A stretch of DNA of 64,000 nt from Gp1-AA133 sp964641665. Lineage in GTDB: Bacteria > Acidobacteriota > Terriglobia > Terriglobales > Acidobacteriaceae. This document shows, piece after piece, positions 16,829-24,108 of this stretch. Location: assembly GCA_964641665.1 (NCBI GenBank), contig CAZXKO010000076.1, positions 1 through 64,000 of the forward strand. Reading direction: 5' to 3'. Under the pieces are notes generated by a model. It was not told the DNA's origin. It was given only the letters and a program-made list of their open reading frames with translations, and did no database searches. Both the position numbers and the translations under genes were made by a program. How positions within the stretch are numbered: the stretch's first letter is position 1; every line of letters starts with the position of its first letter.

Positions 16829-19081
16829 ATGCCTGTTCTGCGCGTAATTCTCCTCTGGCACCAGCACCAGCCCTTCTATAAGGACCTGGTCACTGGCGAG
16901 TACCGCCTGCCATGGGTCCGCCTGCATGCGCTCAAAGACTATTACGGCATGGTCCGCTTGCTCGATGAGTTTCCCCGCGTGCACCAGAATTTCAATCTGG
17001 TTCCATCACTCATCACCCAGATCCAAGACTACGTCGCTGGCACCGCCCAAGATCCCTTCCTGCAGGTTGCCGCCCGCCCTGCCCGCGACCTGTCCCTCGA
17101 CGAGCGCCGCTTCGCCTTGCAGTACCTCTTCCAGGCAAACCCCGTCAATCTGATCGGCCGCTACCCTCGCTACCGCGAGCTCTGGGAGCGTTTTCGGAAC
17201 GCTGGCGATTCTCCCGAGCGCGCCGAAAAGTTCTTTCAGCCCCAGGATTTCACCGACCTCCAGGTCCTGTCACAGATCGCCTGGTTCGACGAGTTCTTCC
17301 TTCAGGATCGCGACCTTGCCGAACTGGTCCGCAAGGAACGCAACTACACCCTCGATGACCAGCGCTTCGTGATCAAGCGCGAAAGGGAGGTGCTCGGCCA
17401 GGTTCTTCCGGCCCATGCCTCGGCCGCGCAAAAGGGCTTCATCGAGATCTCTACGTCGCCCTTCTACCACCCGATCCTGCCACTGTTATGCGACACGAAT
17501 ATCGGTGCCGTTTCCTCGCCGGGTCTGCCCTTGCCCCAGAACCGCTTCCGCCATCCCGAGGACGCGCGTGATCAGATCCTCCGTGGGTTCGACCTCCACG
17601 AGAAAATCTTTGGTGTCCGCCCGAAAGGAGTCTGGCCCTCCGAAGGCAGTGTCTCGGAAGAGGCCATCTCGATCGCGCACAGCCTCGGCGTCAAGTGGAT
17701 GGCGACCGATGAAGGCGTTCTTGGCCGCAGCACAGGACTGTTCTTCTGGCGTGACGGCGAAGGTCGTCTGCCCGCCCACCTCACCGAGAAGCTATACACC
17801 ATCCACCGCTATGAGAACAGCCAGACCGCGATGCATTTCGTGTTCCGCGATCACACCATCTCCGACTTGATCGGTTTCGTCTACTCTGGAATGCCTCCCA
17901 ACGAGGCGGCTCAGCACCTCATCCAAAACATTCAGGCCGCGGCTCAACCGGTTCTGAACACGGGGCGGGACGCAGTTGTCTCCATCATCCTCGACGGCGA
18001 GAATGCTTGGGAATATTACCCTCAGTCCGGACGGGAATTCCTCCGCCGTTTCTACGAACGGCTACAGAACACGCCTGGTATTGAAGCCGTCACTATCTCC
18101 GAGGCCATTGCACGTCACCGCGATTTCAACCCCCTGCACTCGATCACCCCGGGTTCCTGGATCTCCGCTAACTTCAACGTCTGGATCGGCGCTCCCGAAG
18201 ACAACCGTGCGTGGGACTACCTCTACCAGGCGCGCACCTTCTACGATCAGAACGCGCCCCAGGCGACCGAAGCCCAGCGCAAACTGGCATACGAAGAGCT
18301 GCTTATTGCCGAAGGCAGCGACTGGAACTGGTGGTACGGTCCCGAACACCACTCCGCCAACGACCGCGACTTCGACGAGCTCTACCGCAAGCATCTATCC
18401 AACGTCTACCAGGCGCTCGGCGCCACCCCGCCCGACTACCTCGCCCAGCCGATTTCTGGCGTCATTGCCCGCCCCTCGTTTACTCCGCAAACTGCCTTCA
18501 TTCACCCGCGCATCGCGGGAGACATGATTCGTTACTTCGAGTGGATGGGTGCCGCGATCTACACCGCCGACCACCGCGCCGGCGCCATGCACGGCAAACA
18601 ATTCCTGCTGGATTCGGTACACGCCGGCATCGATCAGACGAACGTCTATGCCCGGCTCGATTTCAAGGGCAAGATCCCGTCGACACCCGTCGAATTAGTG
18701 GCCAATCTGGAATCGTGGGCCGACGGGAGTCCTCATCCGCGCCGCGCCTTGCGCCTTGAGGCGGTAGTCGAAGCAGGGAAGATTCAGAGCTGGAAAGTGG
18801 GTGCCGTCGACGAAGAAGTCCCACTCGAGTCTTCCGAGCGTCCCGGCGACGGCGCAGCGAAATTGGCATTGCTTCGCAACTTCGAGTTTCGTGTTCCCTT
18901 GGCCTGGCTCGCTGCCTCCCCAGCCTCCCGCACCGCCATGCCCAGCCGGGATCCCGCGCCCACCCGCCTCCGTCTGCGCCTCAGCCTCTGGCAAAACCGC
19001 CTCCCCGTCGACGCGCTCCCACTGGAAGGCTGGATCGAACTCCACCTGCTGGAAGAATCGGAATTGCTGTCGATGTACTAA
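16829..19081 (+). CDS. Glycoside hydrolase family 57 alpha-glucan enzyme
   Basis: This 750-residue cytoplasmic protein shows the conserved GH57 regions. Region 1 is LLWHQHQPFY (residues 8-17), the nucleophile Glu about 272 lies in GVWPSEGSVSEE, the acid/base Asp about 294 in KWMATDEG, and a late region in SIILDGENAWEYY. GH57 contains alpha-amylases, 4-alpha-glucanotransferases, amylopullulanases and branching enzymes. The length and WPSEGS motif resemble the alpha-amylase/amylopullulanase-like subgroup rather than the short branching enzymes, but specificity cannot be fixed by eye. The last 200 residues are a beta-rich extra domain. It is divergent from glgB with a 286-base shared region, pointing to glycogen or maltodextrin turnover. 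Confidence 0.9.
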   Translation: MPVLRVILLWHQHQPFYKDLVTGEYRLPWVRLHALKDYYGMVRLLDEFPRVHQNFNLVPSLITQIQDYVAGTAQDPFLQVAARPARDLSLDERRFALQYLFQANPVNLIGRYPRYRELWERFRNAGDSPERAEKFFQPQDFTDLQVLSQIAWFDEFFLQDRDLAELVRKERNYTLDDQRFVIKREREVLGQVLPAHASAAQKGFIEISTSPFYHPILPLLCDTNIGAVSSPGLPLPQNRFRHPEDARDQILRGFDLHEKIFGVRPKGVWPSEGSVSEEAISIAHSLGVKWMATDEGVLGRSTGLFFWRDGEGRLPAHLTEKLYTIHRYENSQTAMHFVFRDHTISDLIGFVYSGMPPNEAAQHLIQNIQAAAQPVLNTGRDAVVSIILDGENAWEYYPQSGREFLRRFYERLQNTPGIEAVTISEAIARHRDFNPLHSITPGSWISANFNVWIGAPEDNRAWDYLYQARTFYDQNAPQATEAQRKLAYEELLIAEGSDWNWWYGPEHHSANDRDFDELYRKHLSNVYQALGATPPDYLAQPISGVIARPSFTPQTAFIHPRIAGDMIRYFEWMGAAIYTADHRAGAMHGKQFLLDSVHAGIDQTNVYARLDFKGKIPSTPVELVANLESWADGSPHPRRALRLEAVVEAGKIQSWKVGAVDEEVPLESSERPGDGAAKLALLRNFEFRVPLAWLAASPASRTAMPSRDPAPTRLRLRLSLWQNRLPVDALPLEGWIELHLLEESELLSMY

Positions 19082-19220
19082 GAATCGGTGGGCAGTGGAC
19101 AGCAGGGGCCGCCTCAAACCCTTCGGGTCTGCGGCGTGATCGGCGCTCTCACGCCGCGGAATAGCCCTTCTAGCGCCGGCAGCCCGCCCTGAGCGCGTCT
19201 GAAGAGTCCCCCCGGCTGTC

Positions 19221-19242
19221 GCGAGGGCGTCTCGCCCTCGCC
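19221..19242. repeat. Hairpin repeat, copy 1
   Basis: GCGAGGGCG (19221-19229) and CGCCCTCGC (19233-19241) form a 9-bp stem with a TCT loop. The core GGCGTCTCGCCCTCGCC recurs at 20596-20612. It lies in the 227-base intergenic stretch after the GH57 gene, which otherwise holds only the terminator of the convergent gene. Confidence 0.6.
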
Positions 19243-19246
19243 AGTC

Positions 19247-19273
19247 AAAAAAAACCCGGAGCCAAGCTCCGGG
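19247..19273 (-). terminator. Rho-independent terminator of the glycine-zipper protein gene
   Basis: On the minus strand the 8-bp stem CCCGGAGC/GCTCCGGG with a 3-base loop is followed by eight T. It lies 36 bases after the stop at 19309. The T-run on the plus strand is absent, so it works for the minus-strand gene. Confidence 0.9.
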
Positions 19274-19308
19274 CGAATCCTAAGACCTAACACCCGAGAC
19301 CAGATCTT

Positions 19309-19941
19309 CTACTGCCCCGCCCCAGCCGTCGTAGTGGACATCGTCATTGGACGGCTCAACTCCAGCCACAGTTGTGTTCCCGAAGGCAATATCGCCGACC
19401 GTCTTTGTACCAGCCAATGGGTTGTGGTCGCACTCGCGCCGACCGCGCCCCCAATCAGCAATCCCGGTCCACCGCCAATCAATCCGCCCACCAGCATGCC
19501 CGCCCCCGTCCCGGCGCCCACTTCGATCTGGTCGCGGCGGTCATGCCCGGCTCCCTTGAACTGGCCTTCCTGGTTTACGTCGGTTCCTTTGATGTCCGTG
19601 TCTACCAGCACCGCATTCAGCATGTAGCGCTGTCCATCGGGCATGATCACGTGTTCCGGTAACAAGGCGATCGTGGGCTTGCCCTGTATCCTTCGAGGCT
19701 CGCTCAGCTTGGAGACGCGTCCTTCCACGGTTGCGCCCGCCGGAATCATCGTCTTGCCATCCACAACGACGGGGTCGGAGATCTTCCCGCGGAACGGGTC
19801 CCCCACCTTACTGCTGAACGTTGAGATCGTAGTTTCCAACTTCACTTTCAGAGCGGTTCCTTCAGGCACCGAAGCTGCGTTCTGTGCCCACGCCGACGCG
19901 ACTAGCAATGCAGCGCCCAAAACACCCAAGAACTTTCTCAT
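19309..19941 (-). CDS. Exported glycine-zipper protein, paralogue of the gene at 55173
   Basis: This 210-residue protein has a signal peptide (FLGVLGAALLVASAWA), a beta-rich domain (VPEGTALKVKLETTISTFSS, VVVDGKTMIPAGATVEGRV, MPDGQRYMLNAVLVDTDI) that resembles the beta-barrel core of TrbI/VirB10-type proteins, and a glycine-zipper hydrophobic segment (AGTGAGMLVGGLIGGGPGLL). It ends with a strand (ILPSGTQLWLELSRPM). The order (exported, beta domain, glycine zipper, last strand) is the same in the protein at 55173-55853. I do not know the function; an outer-membrane or periplasmic role is likely. AGGAGG before the ATG is strong, and a clear terminator follows. Confidence 0.78.
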   Translation of the reverse strand: MRKFLGVLGAALLVASAWAQNAASVPEGTALKVKLETTISTFSSKVGDPFRGKISDPVVVDGKTMIPAGATVEGRVSKLSEPRRIQGKPTIALLPEHVIMPDGQRYMLNAVLVDTDIKGTDVNQEGQFKGAGHDRRDQIEVGAGTGAGMLVGGLIGGGPGLLIGGAVGASATTTHWLVQRRSAILPSGTQLWLELSRPMTMSTTTAGAGQ

Positions 19942-19995
19942 AATTCCTCCTGCCTCCGAACTCTGAAACTTGACCCCAAAATCCTCAACGTTCCT

Positions 19996-20493
19996 TCATT
20001 GCAATTTCTGTACCGCCTCCAGAACATCTTCCAGCGGCGCCCGGTCATGCTGGTTGTCGCCTCGATAGATGTAGCGCGCATAGCGCTCCCGGTCGATCAC
20101 AAGCGTCGCCGGATGAGCAATGTTCAGCGCGTCCATCCCGAACCGGTGGTACAGTCCGTACGCCTTGGTGACGACCCGGTCTTCGTCTAGTAGAAACAGG
20201 AACGGAACCGGATGTTTCTCCAGATATTTCGCCGGCTTGAACACCCCGTCCCGCTTCTCCGCGGCGATAAAAGCCAGCTCCGCGCCCGCCCGTGAAATCT
20301 CGTCCTTGATCGACTCGACCCGAGCCATGCGCTGCGCGCAGTTCGGTCACCAAGTCCCGCGCAGAAATTCCAGAATCAACAATCCGCGCCGCAGAAAACC
20401 CGAAAGCGTCAGGATGCCGTCCTGATTCGCTGCCTCCAGAGAAAACTCGGGAGCGCGTCCCCCTAATTTCAGGGTCTCCGTTTGATCGAGCAT
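19996..20493 (-). CDS. Peroxiredoxin-like (AhpC/TSA) protein with in-frame TGA at the redox cysteine: candidate selenoprotein
   Basis: Read through the single TGA at 20347-20349, this frame gives 165 residues with an AhpC/TSA thioredoxin fold. The N-terminal part is LGGRAPEFSLEAANQDG and LRRGLLILEFLRGTW, then [TGA] PNCAQRM, then GAELAFIAAEKR, HPVPFLFLLDEDRVVTKAYG and HPATLVIDRERYARYIYRGDN. Relatives have Trp-Cys-Pro-x-Cys at this site, so the TGA stands exactly at the catalytic cysteine and residue 49 would be selenocysteine. Both sides are in one frame with family-like sequence and no other stop or frameshift. A hairpin at 20311-20327 fits a bacterial SECIS. The base after TGA is C, a weak termination context. 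The alternative is a nonsense mutation of a Cys codon (TGC to TGA). The ATG at 20493 has a weak ribosome site. Confidence 0.68.
20311..20327 (-). promoter_or_regulatory. Candidate bacterial SECIS hairpin
   Basis: The mRNA segment UGGCUCGGGUCGAGUCG starts 20 nt after the UGA. It folds into a 7-bp stem (pairs U-G, G-C, G-U, C-G, U-A, C-G, G-C) closed by the triloop GGU, with the loop 27-29 nt from the UGA. The bacterial SECIS model asks for a short stem, a loop of 3-14 nt with G in its first two positions, and a UGA-to-loop distance of about 16-37 nt. All are met. The stem is inside coding sequence, as in bacteria generally. Confidence 0.55.
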
Positions 20494-20593
20494 CTTGTAA
20501 CTGACTGTAAAACAACTCCAAACGACCAACAACCCGCGAAAACGCTGGCGAACCACGAGAGACACGGTTTTCGCAGCGCCGGCGGGACGCACG

Positions 20594-20612
20594 AAGGCGT
20601 CTCGCCCTCGCC
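20594..20612. repeat. Hairpin repeat, copy 2 (degenerate)
   Basis: The core GGCGTCTCGCCCTCGCC (20596-20612) matches copy 1 at 19226-19242 exactly over 17 bases, but the left arm has AAGG in place of GAGGG, so the stem is shorter. It lies in the divergent region between the peroxiredoxin-like and glyoxalase genes. Confidence 0.55.
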
Positions 20613-20715
20613 GGCCAGTGCGTGCGGGTGACCTCGTTTTTGGGGCGAGGGGTTCATCTCCCGGACCTTGCCCCTCCTGGAGACTCGCCTTACCATGCTT
20701 CGCGGGGGCAAACGC

Positions 20716-21075
20716 ATGATCAACGGCATCCATACCCTCATCTACTCGCAGGACGCCGACGCTGTCCGCATCCTGTTCCGCGACATCCTCAAACTTCCCA
20801 GCGTCGACGCCGGACACGGCTGGCTCATCTTCGCCGCTCCACCCGCCGAACTCGCCGTCCATCCCACCGAGGGGCAAGCTCACCACGAGCTCTATCTCAT
20901 GTGTGACGACATCCAGGCCACCGTTAAAGAGTTAAAAGCCGAAGGTGTCGAACTCGTTCGTCCCGTAAGAGACGCCGGTTGGGGACTGGTCACCGCCCTC
21001 AAACTCCCCGGCGGCGCAGAGCTCGGCCTCTACGAGCCCAAACACCCCACTGCGCACAAACTCAAGCGTGCCTGA
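20716..21075 (+). CDS. VOC/glyoxalase-fold protein
   Basis: This 119-residue protein is a single vicinal-oxygen-chelate domain built from two beta-alpha-beta-beta-beta repeats: INGIHTLIYSQDADAVRILF with a WLIFAAPPAELAVHP strand, then LYLMCDDIQATVKELKAEG and LKLPGGAELGLYEP. Likely metal positions are His near the N-terminus and Glu near the end, but not all glyoxalase ligands are clear, so activity is uncertain. I chose the ATG at 20716 because the family starts near MINGxH and GGGGG lies 6-10 bases upstream; an ATG at 20695 and a TTG at 20668 are in frame. It is divergent from the peroxiredoxin-like gene. Confidence 0.82.
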   Translation: MINGIHTLIYSQDADAVRILFRDILKLPSVDAGHGWLIFAAPPAELAVHPTEGQAHHELYLMCDDIQATVKELKAEGVELVRPVRDAGWGLVTALKLPGGAELGLYEPKHPTAHKLKRA

Positions 21076-21128
21076 CCCACGTCAACCCCGGCCCAAACAA
21101 TTTGTCGCGTGTGCCGGGAACTATTTTC

Positions 21129-21186
21129 CTTGGCTTTTCTTCGCGTCCTTGGCGCCCCTCTGCGCCCTTTGCGGTTAAAGGCTCTG
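21129..21186 (-). repeat. CGCAGAG-type dispersed repeat, locus 1
   Basis: Read on the minus strand, this intergenic stretch is TTAACCGCAAAGGGCGCAG followed by AGGGGCGCCAAGGACGCG and AAGAAAAG. It shares the CGC-A-GAG wording of loci at 38505, 43853, 50088 and 57978. It lies between the glyoxalase and enolase genes. Confidence 0.6.
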
Positions 21187-21240
21187 TTTTTCCGTGACAT
21201 ACGTGTGCCCGCCATCACATTCCCGGACCCTCGTATCCGC

Positions 21241-21246
21241 TATAAT
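21241..21246 (+). promoter_or_regulatory. Possible -10 box upstream of enolase
   Basis: A perfect TATAAT lies about 130 bases before the enolase start. No good -35 box is found 16-18 bases upstream (the stretch is CATTCC-like), so if used it would need an activator or an extended element. The 301-base region before eno also contains repeat locus 1. Confidence 0.35.
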
Positions 21247-21376
21247 CCCAAGTTTCGGAGACCAACATTGGGCAAGACCTATACCGGAGTTGGCTATCTC
21301 ACGGGCCGGCGCATCATCTTCAACTCAGACATCAACCGTGAAATCACGGAATCATCCCAAACTGAGGACCGGAATC

Positions 21377-22660
21377 ATGAATATCGCTGAAATCAAAGCC
21401 CGCGAAGTGCTCGATTCGCGTGGCAATCCCACGGTAGAGGCGGAAGTGCAGCTCAATTCCGGCAAAGTCGGGCGCGCCATTGTCCCCAGCGGTGCTTCCA
21501 CCGGCGAGCACGAAGCCGTCGAACTCCGCGACGACGATGCCAATCGCTTCAAAGGAAAGGGTGTACTCAAGGCGGTCGAAAATGTGAACACCGAAATCGC
21601 CGACACCCTCGCGAACTGGGACGCGTCCGACCAGCGCGCCATCGACGCGAAAATGATCGAACTCGACGGAACCGAGAACAAGGGCCGCCTCGGCGCCAAC
21701 GCCATCCTCGCTGTCTCCATGGCCGTTGCCCGGGCCGCCGCCGCCGAATACGGACTCCCGCTCTACCGCTACCTCGGAGGCGCCGGCGCCAACGTTCTTC
21801 CCACGCCCATGATGAACATCCTCAACGGCGGGGCCCACGCAGACAACAACGTCGACTTCCAGGAATTTATGGTTATGCCCGTCGGCGCGCCCACCTTTGC
21901 CGATGCGCTCCGCTGGGGCGTTGAAGTCTTCCATACGCTCAAGGCCGTCCTGAAGAAACGCGGTTACAACACTGCCGTCGGCGACGAAGGCGGGTTTGCC
22001 CCCTCGGTAAAGTCGAACGTCGAGGCCATCGAAGTGGTCCTCGAAGCCATCCAGCAAGCCGGCTACAAGCCTGGCGAGGAAATCGCCATCGCGCTCGACC
22101 CCGCCGCCAGCGAGTTCTACCAGGACGGTAAGTACGTCTTCAAGAAATCCGACAAGTCCAGCCGCAGCTCTGAAGACATGGCCCGTTTCTGGGCTAAATG
22201 GGCCAACGACTATCCCATCGTCTCTATCGAAGACGGCCTCGCCGAAGACGACTGGGAAGGCTGGAAGACTCTCACCGACCTGGTCGGTAAAAAGATCCAA
22301 CTGGTCGGCGATGACCTCTTCGTGACCAACACGGAGCGCCTGCAGGAAGGCATCGACAAGGGCATCGCCAACTCCATACTGATCAAGGTCAACCAGATCG
22401 GCACGGTCAGCGAGACTCTCGATGCGATCGACCTGGCCCGCCGCAACGGTTTCACCTCGGTCATCTCGCACCGCTCCGGCGAAAGCGAAGATACGTTCAT
22501 CGCCGATCTCGCCGTTGCCACCGGCGCCGGCCAGATCAAAACGGGTTCCGCCTCCCGTACCGACCGTATCGCCAAGTACAATCAGCTCCTGCGCATCGAG
22601 GAAGAACTGGGAACAAGTGCGAGCTTCCTGGGGATCAAGGCGCTGAACTACAAAGGCTAG
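21377..22660 (+). CDS. eno: Enolase
   Basis: This 427-residue protein matches enolase throughout. The N-terminus is IAEIKAREVLDSRGNPTVEAEV, the loop is VPSGASTGEHEAVELRDDD, and SMAVARAAA and NILNGGAHADNNVDFQEFM follow. Metal ligands are Asp in AIALDPAASE, Glu in SIEDGLAEDDW and Asp in LVGDDLFVTN. The catalytic Lys is in ILIKVNQIGT and the signature is SHRSGESEDTFIADLAV. It converts 2-phosphoglycerate to phosphoenolpyruvate in the cytoplasm and probably sits in the RNA degradosome. I start it at the ATG at 21377; the longer frame upstream has no enolase sequence. GpmI, the preceding glycolytic enzyme, follows on the same strand after two DUF2059 genes. Confidence 0.98.
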   Translation: MNIAEIKAREVLDSRGNPTVEAEVQLNSGKVGRAIVPSGASTGEHEAVELRDDDANRFKGKGVLKAVENVNTEIADTLANWDASDQRAIDAKMIELDGTENKGRLGANAILAVSMAVARAAAAEYGLPLYRYLGGAGANVLPTPMMNILNGGAHADNNVDFQEFMVMPVGAPTFADALRWGVEVFHTLKAVLKKRGYNTAVGDEGGFAPSVKSNVEAIEVVLEAIQQAGYKPGEEIAIALDPAASEFYQDGKYVFKKSDKSSRSSEDMARFWAKWANDYPIVSIEDGLAEDDWEGWKTLTDLVGKKIQLVGDDLFVTNTERLQEGIDKGIANSILIKVNQIGTVSETLDAIDLARRNGFTSVISHRSGESEDTFIADLAVATGAGQIKTGSASRTDRIAKYNQLLRIEEELGTSASFLGIKALNYKG

Positions 22661-22782
22661 CTATCTCACAAATGATTTTTGGGCAGGCCACGGCTTTAAC
22701 CGTGCCGCCCGGAGCCGCGAAAAATGTGGCGTCAGCCCCTGAGATCAAGCGCTTTGCGAAGTGAGTTCATTATGAGATAGCT
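22659..22782. repeat. 124-base element with 10-bp terminal inverted repeats
   Basis: AGCTATCTCA (22659-22668) and its exact reverse complement TGAGATAGCT (22773-22782) bracket 104 bases. Inside is CACGG/CCGTG flanking CTTTAA, a small hairpin. The left end overlaps the enolase stop codon. I find no clear target duplication. It could be a MITE-like element or a large RNA stem-loop ending the eno transcript. Confidence 0.5.
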
Positions 22783-22860
22783 TGTGGCTTCTGTGCCCGG
22801 AAACACCATGCTATGTGAGTGAGAGTTCCTTGTCTGAGCCTCTCTGGAAGGAAAATAAGT

Positions 22861-23418
22861 ATGTCTTGGAAGCTTTCAATCGCCACGGGTCTTCTACTCG
22901 TAACGTTGCCAAACCTGCAAGCGCAAACTGCGCCCGACGCTCCCGCCACTCGCGAAGACGTGATGAAGTTTCTCGAGGTCACGCAAGCGAAGAGCCGCGT
23001 CGAACAAGTGCTTGCGGGTATGGCGAGACAAGCCCGAGTGAGCGCCGAGGAGGGGTTCAAACAGAGAATTCCCGATGCCACACCGGAACAGTTGTCGCGT
23101 GTCGACGCCCTCGCCGACTCCATCTTCAAGAACTTCTCGCCTGACGAGTTTGTTGAAGCGATCGTCCCGATTTATCAACGCCACCTGACCAAGTCCGATC
23201 TGTACGCGATCCTCGCTTTTTACGCCTCACCCGCCGGGCAAAAATTGCAGAAGGAAACGCCTGCCATCATGTCGGAGTCGATGGAAACTGGCGGGGAGAT
23301 TGCGCGCAAGAAAATGAGCGCGATCAACCAGAAAATCGAAACGCAAATTGATGACATGGCCCGCGAGGAACAGCAGAAAAAAAACAGGGGACTGAGGACG
23401 GAGCCAGCCAAAAATTGA
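22861..23418 (+). CDS. DUF2059 exported protein, first of a tandem pair
   Basis: This 185-residue protein has a signal peptide (LSIATGLLLVTLPNLQAQ) and a helical DUF2059 domain: MKFLEVTQAKSRVEQVLAGM near the N-terminus, then FSPDEFVEAIVPIYQRHLTK, DLYAILAFYASPAGQKLQK and a Met/Glu-rich tail (MSESMETGGEIARKKM). DUF2059 proteins are small periplasmic proteins of unknown activity. GGAAGG precedes the ATG at 22861; the longer frame to 22819 has no signal peptide. The next gene is a related copy (same YQKHLxKxD and FYSTPxGQKL wording), so this is a tandem duplication. The C-terminal KKNRG tail is charged and probably disordered. Confidence 0.82.
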   Translation: MSWKLSIATGLLLVTLPNLQAQTAPDAPATREDVMKFLEVTQAKSRVEQVLAGMARQARVSAEEGFKQRIPDATPEQLSRVDALADSIFKNFSPDEFVEAIVPIYQRHLTKSDLYAILAFYASPAGQKLQKETPAIMSESMETGGEIARKKMSAINQKIETQIDDMAREEQQKKNRGLRTEPAKN

Positions 23419-23464
23419 AACCAGCCTGTGCCTTGGCTCAAGATGGATGTTTCCGGAGGTACGT

Positions 23465-24025
23465 GTGAACAGATTCTGGCCGGGCACTCTTTTGGTCATT
23501 GCTTTGGCGGTCTCCTTTGCCGTCGCTCAGTCTTCCGTTGATAGCACGCCCGCGGCCTCGACTCCCGCTTCCAGCGAAGACATGAAGGCGCTCTTTGATC
23601 TCATGCACGTGCGCGAACAAGTGTCGCAAGTGATGGAGTCGATCGCTCAGCAGCAGCGCAAGATCGTCCATGACAACCTGGCAAGACGAACACCGCGTCT
23701 CAGCCCAAAAGACTTGGCGCGGCTCGACCAATTCACCATCGAAATCATGCAGGACCTTCCCGTCGACGGCATGATCGACGACATGATTCTGATCTACCAG
23801 AAACATCTGAACAAGAACGACGTTGACGTGATGACCGCATTCTACTCAACGCCCACCGGCCAGAAACTGGTGCGCGAAATGCAGGCGATGACCATGGAGT
23901 CCATGCAAGCCGCCTCGCCTCGCATTCAGGCCCTGATGGACAAAGTGATGGAGCGCGCTGCCGAAATGGCCAACGACACGAAAGGGAAATCCGCCACGCC
24001 AAAGCCGCCCACTGACAAGCAGTAA
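23465..24025 (+). CDS. DUF2059 exported protein, second of a tandem pair
   Basis: This 186-residue paralogue of the preceding gene has a signal peptide (PGTLLVIALAVSFAVAQ), a Ser/Thr/Ala-rich spacer and the DUF2059 helices LFDLMHVREQVSQVMESI, DDMILIYQKHLNKNDVD and TAFYSTPTGQKLVREM. The C-terminal tail is Lys/Pro-rich. I start it at GTG 23465 because GGAGG lies 5 bases upstream; an ATG at 23447 is in frame but lies on top of that ribosome site. The two copies are 46 bases apart and presumably co-transcribed. The function is unknown. Confidence 0.82.
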   Translation: MNRFWPGTLLVIALAVSFAVAQSSVDSTPAASTPASSEDMKALFDLMHVREQVSQVMESIAQQQRKIVHDNLARRTPRLSPKDLARLDQFTIEIMQDLPVDGMIDDMILIYQKHLNKNDVDVMTAFYSTPTGQKLVREMQAMTMESMQAASPRIQALMDKVMERAAEMANDTKGKSATPKPPTDKQ

Positions 24026-24108
24026 CTTCTATTTTCGGTTCAGTGTTGCAAACATGTGATCATGCTGACAGCTGAGTGCTGAAAGCGAATAGCCAGGAGC
24101 CAGCCGAA

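Noticed and set aside
20494..20886. In-frame extension of the peroxiredoxin-like gene upstream of its ATG at 20493
   Set aside because: It crosses the divergent glyoxalase gene and has composition of non-coding sequence; the fold begins at the ATG.
21194..21376. N-terminal extension of enolase from the first in-frame start
   Set aside because: The 61 residues have no enolase sequence, and the ATG at 21377 with its GAGG site gives the standard length.
21344..22471. Long minus-strand frame over enolase
   Set aside because: It is a shadow caused by GC-rich third positions in eno, which is itself certain.
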